Origin: Lachnospiraceae bacterium
GTDB lineage: Bacteria > Bacillota > Clostridia > Lachnospirales > Lachnospiraceae
NCBI GenBank assembly: GCA_022647575.1
Contig: JALCKY010000004.1
Coordinates: 62,001 to 126,000 of the forward strand
Direction: 5' to 3'
Length of the DNA stretch: 64,000 nt
The translations under genes and the position numbers were made by a program. This document shows positions 34,414 to 43,872 of this stretch, piece by piece. The notes under the pieces were generated by a model, which searched no databases, had not been told where the DNA came from, and was given only the letters and a program-made list of their open reading frames with translations. How positions within the stretch are numbered: the first letter of the stretch is position 1; each line of letters begins with the position of its first letter.

Positions 34414-35817
34414 TCAGGGTTTATAGATCTTGATTCCGAAAGAAGCATGAACCGCGTCACGGGCCTCTTCCTTATTTTTGAATTCACCCTGCGCAATCAT
34501 CTGCGCCAGGATGTTGCCGATGGCTGTTGCCTCGCCCGGGCCCGCGTGTACTTCCTTGCCGGTGATCTTTGCCGTCAGCTCATTGAGATAGGCCGCATTC
34601 GATCCGCCGCCCACGACATGGATCCGGCTGTAGGTGCGTCCCGTCGCTTCCTCGATTCCGCGAATCGTGCGTCCGTAGCATTCCGCAAGGGAAGCATAGA
34701 CGACCGTCGCGATCTCGCCGAGCGTCTCCGGCACCTTCTGTCCGGTCTTCAGGCAGTAGCCTTTAATCGCTTCGACCATGTTGTCGGGTGCCATGAAGCA
34801 GTGGTCATTAACATCGATCCTCGACGGGAAATCCTTGCAGGCTTCCGCCTGTTCGCAGATTTCCGCAAAGCCGTACCGGTCATCGAAATTGTGACGGACT
34901 GACTGGATGATCCACAGTCCCATGATGTTGCGGAGATACTCGATCTTGTTGTCGTATCCGCCCTCATTCGTAAAGGAATGCTCCAGGCTGACCTCCGAGC
35001 AGTCCGGCCTGTCTCTTTCAATTCCCAGCAGGGACCAGGTACCCGAACTGATATAGACGAAATCATCATCATTCGAAGGCACGGCCAGTACTGCCGACTC
35101 CGTATCGTGCGTGCAGGGAACGACCAGATGCAGATCGTATCCGATTTCATTTTTCACGTCTTCCCTGAGAGACCCCAGGTCCTCGCCCGGCATGGCAATC
35201 CTCTGGAAAATTTCCCTCGGAAATCCGAGCTTTTCAATCAATTCCGTATCCCAGTCTTTCTTTTCCGGATTGAGAAGGACGCTCGTCGAAGCTTCGGAAT
35301 ATTCATTTGCCTTATTTCCTGTCAGAAGGAAATTGAAGAAGTCCGGCACGAACAGCAGCGACTTCGCCTTCTTCAGGTCTTCCGGCTGCGTTTCCTTCAC
35401 CGCCATCAGCTGATAGATCGTGTTGAACATTTCCTTCTGGATGCCGGTGCGGCCGTAAAGCTCCTTCAGCGGAATGATTTCCTCCGCTTTGTCATCCATC
35501 CCGTCCGTACGCTTGTCACGGTAGCCGTACATCCGGGAAATGACGCTGTCCTTCTCATCGAGCAGCACGTAGTCGACGCCCCAGGTATCGATGCCCATGG
35601 ACGTCGGAATCTTTCCGATTTCCCTGCATTTCTTCATGCCGGCCTTGATATTTTCAAAAAGCTTCTGCCAGTCCCAGATCAGATGGCCGTCCGCCTTCGT
35701 CATTCCGTTTTCAAAGCGGTAAACTTCTTCCAGAACGATCTTCCCGTTCTCGACGCTTCCGAGTATGTGACGGCCGCTCGATGCGCCGATATCTACCGCA
35801 AGATAATAATTTCCCAT
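34414..35817 (-). CDS. FGGY-family deoxy-sugar kinase (RhaB-like, probable L-fuculokinase)
   Basis: 467 residues. The N-terminal phosphate loop VDIGASSGRHILG and the following ENGMTKADGHLIWDWQKLFENI match the rhamnulokinase branch of the FGGY family. MGIDTWGVDYVLL is near residue 73, CTHDTESAVLAVPS near 230, SSGTWSLLG near 251 and the HVVGGGSNAAYLNEL adenosine site near 395. No rhamnose genes are near, but fucU and fucI lie directly upstream, so phosphorylation of L-fuculose is more likely than of L-rhamnulose. This is inference; the sequence family alone says rhamnulokinase. A hairpin lies in the 80-base gap after fucU. Confidence 0.82.
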   Translation of the reverse strand: MGNYYLAVDIGASSGRHILGSVENGKIVLEEVYRFENGMTKADGHLIWDWQKLFENIKAGMKKCREIGKIPTSMGIDTWGVDYVLLDEKDSVISRMYGYRDKRTDGMDDKAEEIIPLKELYGRTGIQKEMFNTIYQLMAVKETQPEDLKKAKSLLFVPDFFNFLLTGNKANEYSEASTSVLLNPEKKDWDTELIEKLGFPREIFQRIAMPGEDLGSLREDVKNEIGYDLHLVVPCTHDTESAVLAVPSNDDDFVYISSGTWSLLGIERDRPDCSEVSLEHSFTNEGGYDNKIEYLRNIMGLWIIQSVRHNFDDRYGFAEICEQAEACKDFPSRIDVNDHCFMAPDNMVEAIKGYCLKTGQKVPETLGEIATVVYASLAECYGRTIRGIEEATGRTYSRIHVVGGGSNAAYLNELTAKITGKEVHAGPGEATAIGNILAQMIAQGEFKNKEEARDAVHASFGIKIYKP

Positions 35818-35850
35818 GAGAATCCCTCCGTATCCAGTTTCTCCGAAAAT

Positions 35851-35879
35851 GAGGCCATCCCGATAAACGGAACGGCCTC
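35851..35879 (-). terminator. Intra-operon hairpin between fucU and the kinase
   Basis: GAGGCC(G)TTCCG and CGGGA(T)GGCCTC arms followed by ATTTTC on the minus strand. The T-tract is weak, so it may stabilise the upstream mRNA or attenuate rather than fully terminate. Confidence 0.45.
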
Positions 35880-35897
35880 GTCTTCATTTGTCACAGT

Positions 35898-36341
35898 TTA
35901 TTTCTCGGTAACGACACCCTTCTGCAGGATGATGTTCGCATACAGGGCTTTCTCTCCTGTCGCTACGATGCAGTAGGTCTTCTTTGCTTCCTCATAGAAA
36001 GCAAACCGCTCGATGTTGCCGACCGCCTTCGCTCCGCGCTTGTCGTGCTTTGCGATGATCTTTTTGTATTCATTCCAGATCGGGGTCTTGACCGGATCGC
36101 CGGGAACGACTTCCATCAGCGTGACCGGTTTTTCAACATACGGATCCAAAGGCATGACCGTCAGGATGGCATCCAGAAGTTCCGGTACGCCGTGTCCGTC
36201 AGCACGGATAACGATGCAGTCCTTTCCCATTGACTCAGCCGGGAAATTTCCGTCGCCCAGGCAGATGCGGTCGCCATGTCCCATTTCATCGAGGACCATC
36301 AGCAGTTCCGGGGAAATAATTTTCGGTACTCCGTTCAGCAT
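35898..36341 (-). CDS. fucU: L-fucose mutarotase (RbsD/FucU family)
   Basis: 147 residues. Seen: LLMVLDEMGHGDRICLGDGNFPAES near residue 14 (catalytic His and Asp of the family), IVIRADGHGVPELLDAI near 43, and a C-terminal ATGEKALYANIILQKGV. It interconverts alpha- and beta-L-fucose before isomerisation. It follows fucI by about 20 bases. Confidence 0.9.
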   Translation of the reverse strand: MLNGVPKIISPELLMVLDEMGHGDRICLGDGNFPAESMGKDCIVIRADGHGVPELLDAILTVMPLDPYVEKPVTLMEVVPGDPVKTPIWNEYKKIIAKHDKRGAKAVGNIERFAFYEEAKKTYCIVATGEKALYANIILQKGVVTEK

Positions 36342-36361
36342 AATTTCGATCTCCTTTTCAA

Positions 36362-38155
36362 TTATTTATACATCGGGCCGAAGTTCTTGCATGCCCTGAA
36401 GTCAGCGCCTTCTTTATCCATTCCGAATGCATTCCATGCCGCCGGGCGATAGATCTTGTCATCCGGTACGTTGTGCATGCAGACCGGGATGCGAAGCATC
36501 GAAGCCATCGTGATGATGTCCGCGCCAATATGGCCGTAGCTGATAGCGCCGTGGTTGGCTCCCCAGTTGTTCATCATCGTATAGGCATCCTTGAATGCGC
36601 CTTCGCCGGTCACTCTCGGTGTAAACCATGTGCACGGCCATGTGTAGTCGGTTCTCTTCCAGAGCTTGTCCGTTACCTCATCCGGAAGCTTGACTGACCA
36701 GCCTTCGGCAATCTGGAGCACCGGGCCGAGACCCTGGACTCTGTTCAGACGAAGCATTGTCATCGGCATTTCGTAATTGGTCAGGAACCTTGAAGAGAAG
36801 CCGCCGCCTCTGAAATAGCCGTTATCGGCTGCGCACCACTCGGTTGCCTTGAGCATAGCCTTCTGATCTTTTTCCGTTACTTCATACCACGGTTTGATGA
36901 CTGCGTTTCCGTCTTTGTCTTTCGAAGCGCCGGAAGCATCCAGGCAGCATGCGCCGGAGTTGATCAGATGAATGAAGCCGTCAGCTTCTTTTGCCTTGCC
37001 TTCGATTTCATAGCCGGTCACTCTCTTGACGGCAGCGCCGCTCCAGTAGGTACGGACATCCGCAAACATCTGTGCGCGGTTTGTCAAAAGTTTCATGAAC
37101 AGCATGCCGAGGCCGTTGAGCGTATCATTTTCCGTTGCCAGGATGTACGGTTCACGTGCTCCGTTCCAGTCGAAGGAAGAGTTCAGCAGGGCTTCTGAAT
37201 AATCGCCGTTCGGATAGAAGTCTGTCCACTGTCTCTGTCCCTGGAAGCCTGCGCAGATTGCATTGTGGCCGATCATTTCCTCGCCGCAGTTCTTCGGAAG
37301 GTTCTTGTTGCCGTTCAGCATGTCTTTGATGATGACCATCATCTTGACGACGAACTCCCAGTCTTTCTTCTTCTGAGCCGGGCTCTTCTTGATGAATGCC
37401 GGGTTCTTGTCGAGGCCTTCCGGGCAGTTCTTCTTGGTCCATGCGAGGGCTTTCTTGAATTCTTTCTCGTCATAGATGCCTTCTGACATGCGGCGGATGA
37501 TTTCGACTTCATCAACAGATTCCACTCTCATGCCGAGATATTTCTCGATGAATTCCGGAGAGATCATGGATCCGCCGATACCCATCGTGACGGAGCCGAT
37601 CTGCAGATAGGACTTGCCTCTCATCGTTGCAACGGCAACCGCTGCACGGCCGAAGCGAAGCATCATTTCCTGTACGTCTGCCGGAATCTTTCCGTCATCT
37701 GCTTCCTGGACATCGCGTCCGTAGATGCCGAATGCCGGAAGTCCTTTCTGTGCATGCGTCGCCAGGACGGATGCCAGATAGACTGCGCCCGGACGCTCGG
37801 TTGCATTGAGGCCCCAGACTGCCTTGATGGTATTCGGATCCATATCCATTGTCTCGGAGCCGTAGCACCAGCACGGCGTGACGGTCAGGGTAATCGCGAC
37901 ACCGTTCTTGCGGAACTTCTCTTCACATGCTGCTGCCTCGCCGACACGGCCGATCGTCGTATCTGCGATAATGACTTTAACCGGTTCCCCGTCGGAATAC
38001 TTCAGATTGTCTTTAAAAAGCTTCGCTGCAGACTTTGCCATTCCCATTGTCTGCTCTTCCAATGACTCACGGACCTTCAGCGGTCCTCTGCGTCCGTCGA
38101 TAACCGGACGGATACCGATAACCGGATAATCTCCTACATACCTGTTTGCTGCCAT
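36362..38155 (-). CDS. fucI: L-fucose isomerase
   Basis: 597 residues, normal FucI length. It converts L-fucose to L-fuculose with Mn2+. It starts [23 protein letters not shown]. The metal and active-site region includes [31 protein letters not shown] near residues 190-217 and [18 protein letters not shown] near 300. [33 protein letters not shown] closes the C-terminal domain. It is the first gene of fucI-fucU-kinase and is divergent from an AraC regulator. A hairpin-forming CGGTTC-GCCT-GAACCG repeat lies in its leader (about 38191-38206). Confidence 0.95.
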   Translation of the reverse strand: MAANRYVGDYPVIGIRPVIDGRRGPLKVRESLEEQTMGMAKSAAKLFKDNLKYSDGEPVKVIIADTTIGRVGEAAACEEKFRKNGVAITLTVTPCWCYGSETMDMDPNTIKAVWGLNATERPGAVYLASVLATHAQKGLPAFGIYGRDVQEADDGKIPADVQEMMLRFGRAAVAVATMRGKSYLQIGSVTMGIGGSMISPEFIEKYLGMRVESVDEVEIIRRMSEGIYDEKEFKKALAWTKKNCPEGLDKNPAFIKKSPAQKKKDWEFVVKMMVIIKDMLNGNKNLPKNCGEEMIGHNAICAGFQGQRQWTDFYPNGDYSEALLNSSFDWNGAREPYILATENDTLNGLGMLFMKLLTNRAQMFADVRTYWSGAAVKRVTGYEIEGKAKEADGFIHLINSGACCLDASGASKDKDGNAVIKPWYEVTEKDQKAMLKATEWCAADNGYFRGGGFSSRFLTNYEMPMTMLRLNRVQGLGPVLQIAEGWSVKLPDEVTDKLWKRTDYTWPCTWFTPRVTGEGAFKDAYTMMNNWGANHGAISYGHIGADIITMASMLRIPVCMHNVPDDKIYRPAAWNAFGMDKEGADFRACKNFGPMYK

Positions 38156-38342
38156 AGATCGTTTCCTCCGTTTCTGAACTTGATTTTTTAAGCCGGTTCG
38201 CCTGAACCGCTCTGTTAACTGCAGTATAATGCTTTCTTTTCCGGATTACTTGTGCTAAAATAACTAAAAGTAGTACAAAATTCACTTTTTTTGTTTTATT
38301 TACCGATGATGAGCCCTCCGTGGCGGGACAGGAGTCTAAAAA
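38156..38342. promoter_or_regulatory. Divergent fucI / AraC regulatory region
   Basis: TATACT on the minus strand (38223-38228) could be the fucI -10; the -35 is poor, as for an activated promoter. The next bases (about 38250-38276) hold repeated CTAAAAT/CTAAAAG words, a candidate AraC-family site. The RBS for fucI (GGAGG) and for the regulator (AGGAG) both lie within. Confidence 0.5.
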
Positions 38343-39197
38343 ATGCAGTTTCTCGACTATCATGAGAACAAACAGCACGGAACCTATGACTTTCCGTTCG
38401 AATTCTATCACGTGGACCAGAACCATCCGCAGTACATCATGTCCTATCACTGGCACTCCGAGTATGAAATCATCCGCATCCTGACCGGTGAACTCCGCGT
38501 GACGCTGGATGAAAAAACCGTTGAGGCAAAAGAAGGGGATATCCTTTTCGTCAACGGCGGTGTCCTGCATGCCGCGATGCCTGCCGCCTGCGTCTATGAA
38601 TGCCTGGTCTTCGATCTGGATTCCTTCCAGCACAGCACGACGGTCTGCCGCACCATGATGCAGGAAATTGCCGACCATACCATCCTGGTCGATGATTTCT
38701 TTCCGCCGGAAGCAGCCGGCATCCATCAGACGGTCTGGAACATTTTCGATACGATGAAAGAACGGGCGGAAGGATACGAGCTTTCCGTTTTCGGGCTGCT
38801 CTATGCTTTCTTCGGGCAGATCTACAGCACGCACAGCTATCATGAAGATACCGGAAGCAGCCGCCGCAACTACAAGCGACTGACCCAGATGCGCTCCGTC
38901 CTCGAACTGATTGAATCGCACTATCATGAGCCTCTGACGCTTCCGATGATTGCCAACGCCGCCGGTATGTCCCCGAAATATTTCTGCCGTTTCTTTGCGG
39001 CGATGACGCACCGCAAACCGATGGAATACCTGAATCATTACCGCATCGAAAAAGCCTGCTACGAGCTTTCTTCTTCCGATACTTCCGTCACGGAAATCGC
39101 CTATGACTGCGGCTTCAGCGATCTCTCCTATTTCATCAAGACGTTCAAGCGCTACAAGGGGATCACGCCCGGAAAATACAAGCGTCACCCGGCGTGA
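38343..39197 (+). CDS. AraC-family regulator, probable activator of the fucose genes
   Basis: 284 residues. An N-terminal cupin sensing domain (SYHWHSEYEIIRILTGELRVTLDEKTVEAKEGDILFVNGGVLHAA, residues about 37-80) is followed by a C-terminal double helix-turn-helix. The first helix-turn-helix is LPMIANAAGMSPKYFCRFFAA near 200; the second is VTEIAYDCGFSDLSYFIKTFKRYKGITPGKYK near 247-278. It is divergent from fucI with 187 bases between, so it likely responds to fucose or fuculose. AGGAG lies eight bases before the ATG. Confidence 0.88.
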   Translation: MQFLDYHENKQHGTYDFPFEFYHVDQNHPQYIMSYHWHSEYEIIRILTGELRVTLDEKTVEAKEGDILFVNGGVLHAAMPAACVYECLVFDLDSFQHSTTVCRTMMQEIADHTILVDDFFPPEAAGIHQTVWNIFDTMKERAEGYELSVFGLLYAFFGQIYSTHSYHEDTGSSRRNYKRLTQMRSVLELIESHYHEPLTLPMIANAAGMSPKYFCRFFAAMTHRKPMEYLNHYRIEKACYELSSSDTSVTEIAYDCGFSDLSYFIKTFKRYKGITPGKYKRHPA

Positions 39198-39319
39198 CCC
39201 TTCTTCCGGAATCCGTCTGCACTTCCCGTGAAACTTTCCCTTCCCCTTTCCCGGAAACCGCGTTAAAATAGAAGAGTTTTACAGGCAGTTTTCACGAAAG
39301 GAAAAGGTTCCGCAGTAAA

Positions 39320-41227
39320 ATGAAGAAGTTCCGCAGTATTGTTTTTCCTGATCCCTCCAATACAAAACGATCCGTGCGAATCCTGCACTGGGTATTCAAT
39401 CTTGTTCTTCTCCTGATCTGGTGTGCCGGTCTTACGGCCATGAGCCTTTGGTTTTCAGGTGCCAACTACGGTCCGGAGCTCTATCAGAGCTATTTTAAAT
39501 ATCCGCTGATTTTCTTCCTGAACTTTCTTCCGGTCGTCATCATTGCCCTCCTGTTTTTTCTGATCATCAACCGGATGTGGCCGGCCGTCCTGATCAGTGC
39601 GGTCCTGGTGCTGAGTCCTTCCGTCGCAGAATATTTCAAGGTTCTGTACCGCGGCGATCCGCTCATGGCTTATGACTTTTTCCTGATCGGGGAAGCCTTC
39701 AATATGTCCGGCGACAATTATTCCATCGCGCCGACCCCGGTCATGTGGATCTTTTTTATCCTTTCCGCTTTATTTGCCGTATTTGCCTTCTTCTTCATGA
39801 AGGCAAAGATCAGCAGGCGTTTCGTCTGGATCCGTCCGGTCGGAGCTGCCGCCCTGATCCTGCTCTGCTTCCCGCTGTATAAAAATGTCTATACGGATGC
39901 AGCCGTCTACAACAAGACGATCCATGAAGCGGACATCAAATTTTCCGACGGCTATGTCCTGAATGAAACGTGGAATGCGGCAGACCGCTGGTGCAGCCGC
40001 GGCGTCCTCTATCCCCTGATCTATACAACAACGTATATCACGAATGAGAAACCCGAAGGCTATAACAAAACAGAAGCGAAAGAAGCCCTCGCTTCCTACG
40101 CTTCCGGAGACATTGAGGAAGATAAAAAGGTCAACGTCATCTGCATCATGCTGGAGTCCTTCAGCGATTTCTCGGAATACAGCGATACGCTTGAGTTCGA
40201 GGAAGATCCCTACGAAACCTTCCATGAACTGCAGTCGGAAGGCGTTTCCGGAAGCCTCGTCGTCAACGTCTTTGCGGGCGGAACCTACAACACGGAACGC
40301 TGCTTCATTACCGGCGATACGAAAATGTTCGCCCAGTACCGCGAACCGACTTCCTCGTATGCACGCTATTTCAAAAGTCAGGGATATTATACGGAATACT
40401 GTCATCCGTACTACGGATGGTTTTATGCCCGGCAGGCTGTTGAGAATTATTTCGGCTTCGATGCCTTCCATTTCCTGGACGAGACATTCGAAGAACCTAC
40501 GGAGACGCAGTTCTATCAGGACAGCGACCTCTTCCCGCAGATTCTTGACTATATGGAAGATGCCAATGAGAACGGCATGCCTTATTTCAATCAGACCGTC
40601 ACGATGCAGAACCACGGCCTCTACAATTCAACGGAGCTGAAGAATCCGGATCATGAATATATCGCGAAGGGCGATCTCAGCAGCGACGTCTACTATGTCA
40701 TTAACAATTATTTCGAAGGACTGAATCAGACCAGCCAGGCACTCTCTTCCCTGCTCGACGGCCTGAGGAGCAGCGACTCGCCGACGGTCGTCGTCTTCTT
40801 CGGCGACCACAAGCCTTATCTCGGGAGCAGCTGGAGCGACGGTACGGAAGGGGTTTACGATGCCCTGGGCATCGACATCGACGAGAGTACGGACGAGGGA
40901 TTCCTCAGCCACTACACGACTCCCTGGACGATCTGGGCAAATGATTCCGCCAAGGAAACGCTGGGGACCGACTTTTCCGACGAAGACGGCGAATCGTTCT
41001 CACCGTGCTTCCTGATGATGAAGCTTTTCGATGAATGCGGCTACACCGGCGATTCCAACATCAACGCGCTGCGCGAACTGTACGGCTATACGGATGTCAT
41101 CAGCGACAGCGGCGAATTCCGGGTAAACGGAGAACTTACCGATACGCTCCCGGACGAAGCCCAGGCCGTATACGATAAGTTCCTGAAAATGCAGTACTAT
41201 CGGTTTGCGGATTACGAAGAAGAGTGA
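39320..41227 (+). CDS. LTA-synthase-family membrane phosphotransferase/sulfatase
   Basis: 635 residues. Five N-terminal membrane helices (within about 20-190) are followed by an extracellular alkaline-phosphatase/sulfatase-fold domain: ICIMLESFSDF near residue 273, FAGGTYNTERCFITG near 317 with the likely nucleophile Thr, and VVVFFGDHKPYLGSSW near 493 with metal-binding Asp and His. The order matches LtaS and related enzymes that move glycerol-phosphate groups onto cell-wall polymers. The ESFSDF and GGTYNTE motifs differ from classical LtaS (ESL / TxSE), so a relative acting on other glycopolymers is possible. It seems to be a single-gene unit. Confidence 0.8.
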   Translation: MKKFRSIVFPDPSNTKRSVRILHWVFNLVLLLIWCAGLTAMSLWFSGANYGPELYQSYFKYPLIFFLNFLPVVIIALLFFLIINRMWPAVLISAVLVLSPSVAEYFKVLYRGDPLMAYDFFLIGEAFNMSGDNYSIAPTPVMWIFFILSALFAVFAFFFMKAKISRRFVWIRPVGAAALILLCFPLYKNVYTDAAVYNKTIHEADIKFSDGYVLNETWNAADRWCSRGVLYPLIYTTTYITNEKPEGYNKTEAKEALASYASGDIEEDKKVNVICIMLESFSDFSEYSDTLEFEEDPYETFHELQSEGVSGSLVVNVFAGGTYNTERCFITGDTKMFAQYREPTSSYARYFKSQGYYTEYCHPYYGWFYARQAVENYFGFDAFHFLDETFEEPTETQFYQDSDLFPQILDYMEDANENGMPYFNQTVTMQNHGLYNSTELKNPDHEYIAKGDLSSDVYYVINNYFEGLNQTSQALSSLLDGLRSSDSPTVVVFFGDHKPYLGSSWSDGTEGVYDALGIDIDESTDEGFLSHYTTPWTIWANDSAKETLGTDFSDEDGESFSPCFLMMKLFDECGYTGDSNINALRELYGYTDVISDSGEFRVNGELTDTLPDEAQAVYDKFLKMQYYRFADYEEE

Positions 41228-41235
41228 CGGGTCTA

Positions 41236-41895
41236 TTATTTCAGCATTGATGCCAGTTCTTCGCTGTCAGGGAATACGACGCGGTAGGCATCGTCCACTG
41301 CTTTCGTCAGAATCCGGCATTCTTCCGTGAGACCGAGAGAATCCGGCATGGTGTGTGCAATGGCAGCCGCTTCCGCCGCCGCTTTGCCCGCCACGGAATC
41401 TTCGCTCATGTGTCCCAGTCCGAGAATATAAGAGCCGTACTGTTTATCTTCCTTGCAGAGATAGAAATACAGCGTTCCCAGATGCTTGATTTCCAGATAG
41501 AGGAGATCCTCCCCTTTCTGTCCGTGGGCCTTCATCTTTTCGAATCCCATGTTGATCAGCTCTTTCTTCACTTCCCGGATATGCCCGCGTTTGGAGAACG
41601 GCTGATTGACGGCATTCCCGACAAATCTTAAATTGATCCAGGCGGTCAGGTAAACATCCTTCGTTACCTCCGCCTTCTTTTTTCCGTATTCCGGATAGCG
41701 GATCTCAAAAAGCTCTTCCCGGATTTTATCTTCTTCCGGGCACAGGCCTCTCTCAACGGCCAGATCCAGCATTTCCTTTCTCAGCGCCGGTTCCCGTTCA
41801 TTGTAATAGCAGTCCGGCCACGCAAGCAGCTTTTCCTCTGCGGGAGCACTGTTCGTCATCACGCTCTTTTTCTTTTCCTGATTGAAAAATGACAT
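41236..41895 (-). CDS. Uncharacterised cytoplasmic protein
   Basis: 219 residues, no signal peptide or membrane segment. Features: a Lys-rich start, a helical region (EPALRKEMLDLAVERGLCPEEDKIREELFEIRYPEY), and a conserved-looking block ending FYLCKEDKQYGSYILGLGHMSEDSVAGKAAAEAAAIAHTMP. GAGAGG lies eight bases before the ATG. It follows the FSA gene across a short repeat array and is convergent with the LTA-synthase gene, eight bases away. I do not recognise the family with certainty. Its link to the sugar genes may be only positional. Confidence 0.65.
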   Translation of the reverse strand: MSFFNQEKKKSVMTNSAPAEEKLLAWPDCYYNEREPALRKEMLDLAVERGLCPEEDKIREELFEIRYPEYGKKKAEVTKDVYLTAWINLRFVGNAVNQPFSKRGHIREVKKELINMGFEKMKAHGQKGEDLLYLEIKHLGTLYFYLCKEDKQYGSYILGLGHMSEDSVAGKAAAEAAAIAHTMPDSLGLTEECRILTKAVDDAYRVVFPDSEELASMLK

Positions 41896-41967
41896 TCGCG
41901 GTTCCTCTCTTTTCCTGGATTCCTGTCTGCGGTGTCTATAACTGTTTTATTTCACCAGCTTATTCCT

Positions 41968-42019
41968 GCTGTTCGCTTCTGTTGTTCATTTCTGTTGTTC
42001 ATTCTTGTTGTTCATTTCT
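41968..42019. repeat. 13-bp tandem repeat, four copies
   Basis: GTTGTTCATTTCT-type units at 41968, 41981, 41994 and 42007, with a further degenerate copy running into the fsa stop codon. It fills the gap between fsa and the next minus-strand gene. Confidence 0.75.
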
Positions 42020-42024
42020 GCAGC

Positions 42025-42729
42025 TTATTTCCGTTTTCTGTCCTGCTTTTTCGCCAGATCTGCCCAGGTGACGTCTCCCTGCGTGGAGACCCAGTCTTCC
42101 TCAAAATCATCGACGGCTTTCTTGACCGCCGCCATCTGGAATGCCGAGGAAATGAGCGCCGGCTGCACGGTCGCCGCCTGTGCTCCCGCCAGATACGCCC
42201 TGACCACCTGATCGACGTTCTTGAAGCTTGCTGCCAGAATCGTGCAGTCTGCTTCATTTTCATCAATCATGTCACGGAACGCGGAAATCGTATCTTCAAA
42301 ATCAACGTCCAGGCTGCACATGCGGTTGCAGTACGGAGCGATGAAATCCGCTCCCGCCATGATGGCCATGAATCCCTGGATCTTCGTATAAATTGCCGTC
42401 GCCGTGACATTGACGTCCTGAGACTTCAGGATCTGCATCGCCTTGAGTCCTTCTTCAGTCGTCGGGATCTTGATATAGACGTTCTCGTCTACCTTGTTGA
42501 GAATGGCAATGGCATCTTCCACCATTCCCTTCGCATCCTCCGCGACGACCTGCGCATGCAGGGTCCTGTCCGGACCGATGATCTTCCGGATTTCCCTGAG
42601 CCGTTCGAAGGCATCGATTTTTCCTTCCGCCTTCAGAATGCTGGGGTTGCTCGTCACGCCCGTAATCGGATAGATCTGAAGATATTTCTCAATCAGTTCC
42701 GTATTCGCACAGTCAAATAATAATTCCAT
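42025..42729 (-). CDS. fsa: Fructose-6-phosphate aldolase / transaldolase-like
   Basis: 234 residues, the short TalC/FSA type. Seen: the N-terminal FDCANTELIEKYL, GVTSNPSIL near residue 24 and the Schiff-base lysine in VYIKIPTTEEGLKAM near 89. NVTATAIYTKIQGFMAIMAGADFIAPYCNRM (about 107-137) and AASFKNVDQVV near 167 follow. It cleaves or forms fructose-6-phosphate-like ketose phosphates with glyceraldehyde-3-phosphate in the cytoplasm. It follows a PfkB kinase by about 27 bases, in the operon carrying a CGAAACGTTTCG operator. Confidence 0.88.
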   Translation of the reverse strand: MELLFDCANTELIEKYLQIYPITGVTSNPSILKAEGKIDAFERLREIRKIIGPDRTLHAQVVAEDAKGMVEDAIAILNKVDENVYIKIPTTEEGLKAMQILKSQDVNVTATAIYTKIQGFMAIMAGADFIAPYCNRMCSLDVDFEDTISAFRDMIDENEADCTILAASFKNVDQVVRAYLAGAQAATVQPALISSAFQMAAVKKAVDDFEEDWVSTQGDVTWADLAKKQDRKRK

Positions 42730-42756
42730 CTTTTCCTTTCTGAAAATGAATCCGTC

Positions 42757-43692
42757 TCAGCCGTCGATTTTTTCAATCTGAATCTGCGGCAGCAGATTCT
42801 CCATATCGCTCATGACAAAGAATCCTGTCTCTTCCCTCATCGCGGACGCCGCCGAAATCGCGCTGGCCTTCCTCAGCACTTCCGCAATCGGAAGCTTCTC
42901 GGAAAGACCGATGGCATAGCCGGCAATCATGGAATCGCCGCAGCCTACGGTGTTGACGGCATTGATCTTCGGTACCCTTGCCCGGAAAATGCCTTCTTCA
43001 CACACCACAAAAGAACCGTCTGCACCAAGGGAAACCGCCACAATCGGAATTCCTTTTTTGTGGACTTCCTCTGCAGCCTCGACCATCCTGTCAAAATCCG
43101 TGCAGTTTTTACCCGTCAGCATCTGAATCTCATCGATATTCGGCTTGATCATGGTCGGAAGAGCTTCTATTCCCATTGTAAGCAGTTTGCCGGATGTGTC
43201 AAGAATCACCTTTTTTCCTGCCTCCCTGACAATGGCGATCAGTTTCTGATACGCCGCTCCGTCAAGTCCTTTCGGAACGCTCCCGGATATCTCCACGATA
43301 TCCGCCTGCTTCACAAGCTCCCTGTAATGCTCCGTAAATTTTTCAAACTCATCCGGGGTCACGGTAAAGCCCGGTTCCAGAAACTCCGTCTGTTCTTTGT
43401 TCTTCTCATCCCAGATATTGATGCAGGAACGGCTTTCATCCTGCAGATGATAGAATGCCGAACGGATTCCCATCGGCTTCAGCTTCTCTTCAATGTAATT
43501 TCCGGCATGTCCGCCGACAAAGCCGGTGGCCGTGACATCGGCTCCGTAAATGGCTGCCGGCTTGGATACATTCAGGCCTTTCCCGCCGGGCGTATAGGTA
43601 CATTCCTTTACCCGGTTCACTTCTCCTTTTCGGAATTCTTCGACTACATATCTTTTATCAATTGCCGCATTCAGTGTCGTTGTCAGGATCAT
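42757..43692 (-). CDS. PfkB-family 1-phosphofructokinase / tagatose-6-phosphate kinase
   Basis: 311 residues. It has TLNAAIDKRYVVEEF at the start, TPGGKGLNVSKPAAIYGADVTATGFVGGHAG near residue 33 (PfkB signature 1) and the catalytic NTVGCGDSMIAGYAIGLSE near 245 (signature 2; GCGDS in place of GAGDS). Family choices are 1-phosphofructokinase or tagatose-6-phosphate kinase (LacC). A GatD-like dehydrogenase and a class II aldolase in the same regulon make a ketose-1,6-bisphosphate route likely. GAGGAG lies six bases before the ATG. Its promoter carries the LacI-type operator at 43718-43729. Confidence 0.85.
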   Translation of the reverse strand: MILTTTLNAAIDKRYVVEEFRKGEVNRVKECTYTPGGKGLNVSKPAAIYGADVTATGFVGGHAGNYIEEKLKPMGIRSAFYHLQDESRSCINIWDEKNKEQTEFLEPGFTVTPDEFEKFTEHYRELVKQADIVEISGSVPKGLDGAAYQKLIAIVREAGKKVILDTSGKLLTMGIEALPTMIKPNIDEIQMLTGKNCTDFDRMVEAAEEVHKKGIPIVAVSLGADGSFVVCEEGIFRARVPKINAVNTVGCGDSMIAGYAIGLSEKLPIAEVLRKASAISAASAMREETGFFVMSDMENLLPQIQIEKIDG

Positions 43693-43717
43693 TTTCTTCT
43701 CCTCTTCCGTGTTTATC

Positions 43718-43729
43718 CGAAACGTTTCG
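43718..43729. promoter_or_regulatory. LacI-type operator at the pfkB-family gene
   Basis: CGAAACGTTTCG, a perfect 12-base palindrome, just downstream of the expected start site. Two identical copies flank the fba promoter. The LacI-family protein encoded at 57034-58098 is the likely binder. Confidence 0.75.
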
Positions 43730-43739
43730 CTTTTATTTC

Positions 43740-43767
43740 ATTATACATGTCTCCGCAGAAAAATCAA
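43740..43767 (-). promoter_or_regulatory. Promoter of the pfkB-fsa operon
   Basis: TTGATT at 43762-43767, 16-base spacer and TATAAT at 43740-43745 on the minus strand. The operator at 43718-43729 covers the early transcribed region. Confidence 0.7.
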
Positions 43768-43810
43768 GACTGCAGAGGACAATTACAGAAACGGAAGCGG
43801 ATTATTTTAT

Positions 43811-43845
43811 AAAAAAAGGAGCTGCCCTTCCGGGCAGCCCCTCCT
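43811..43845 (-). terminator. Terminator of the sugar ABC operon
   Basis: AGGAG-(GG)-GCTGCCC, a GGAA loop, and GGGCAGC-TCCT followed by seven Ts on the minus strand. It separates the ABC operon from the pfkB-fsa operon. Confidence 0.85.
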
Positions 43846-43872
43846 GATTCATTTTCCCGTATGTCTTAAAGA

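Noticed and set aside
38067-39188. 373-codon minus-strand open frame opposite the AraC regulator
   Set aside because: The AraC-type regulator on the plus strand has cupin and helix-turn-helix motifs plus an RBS; this frame has none.
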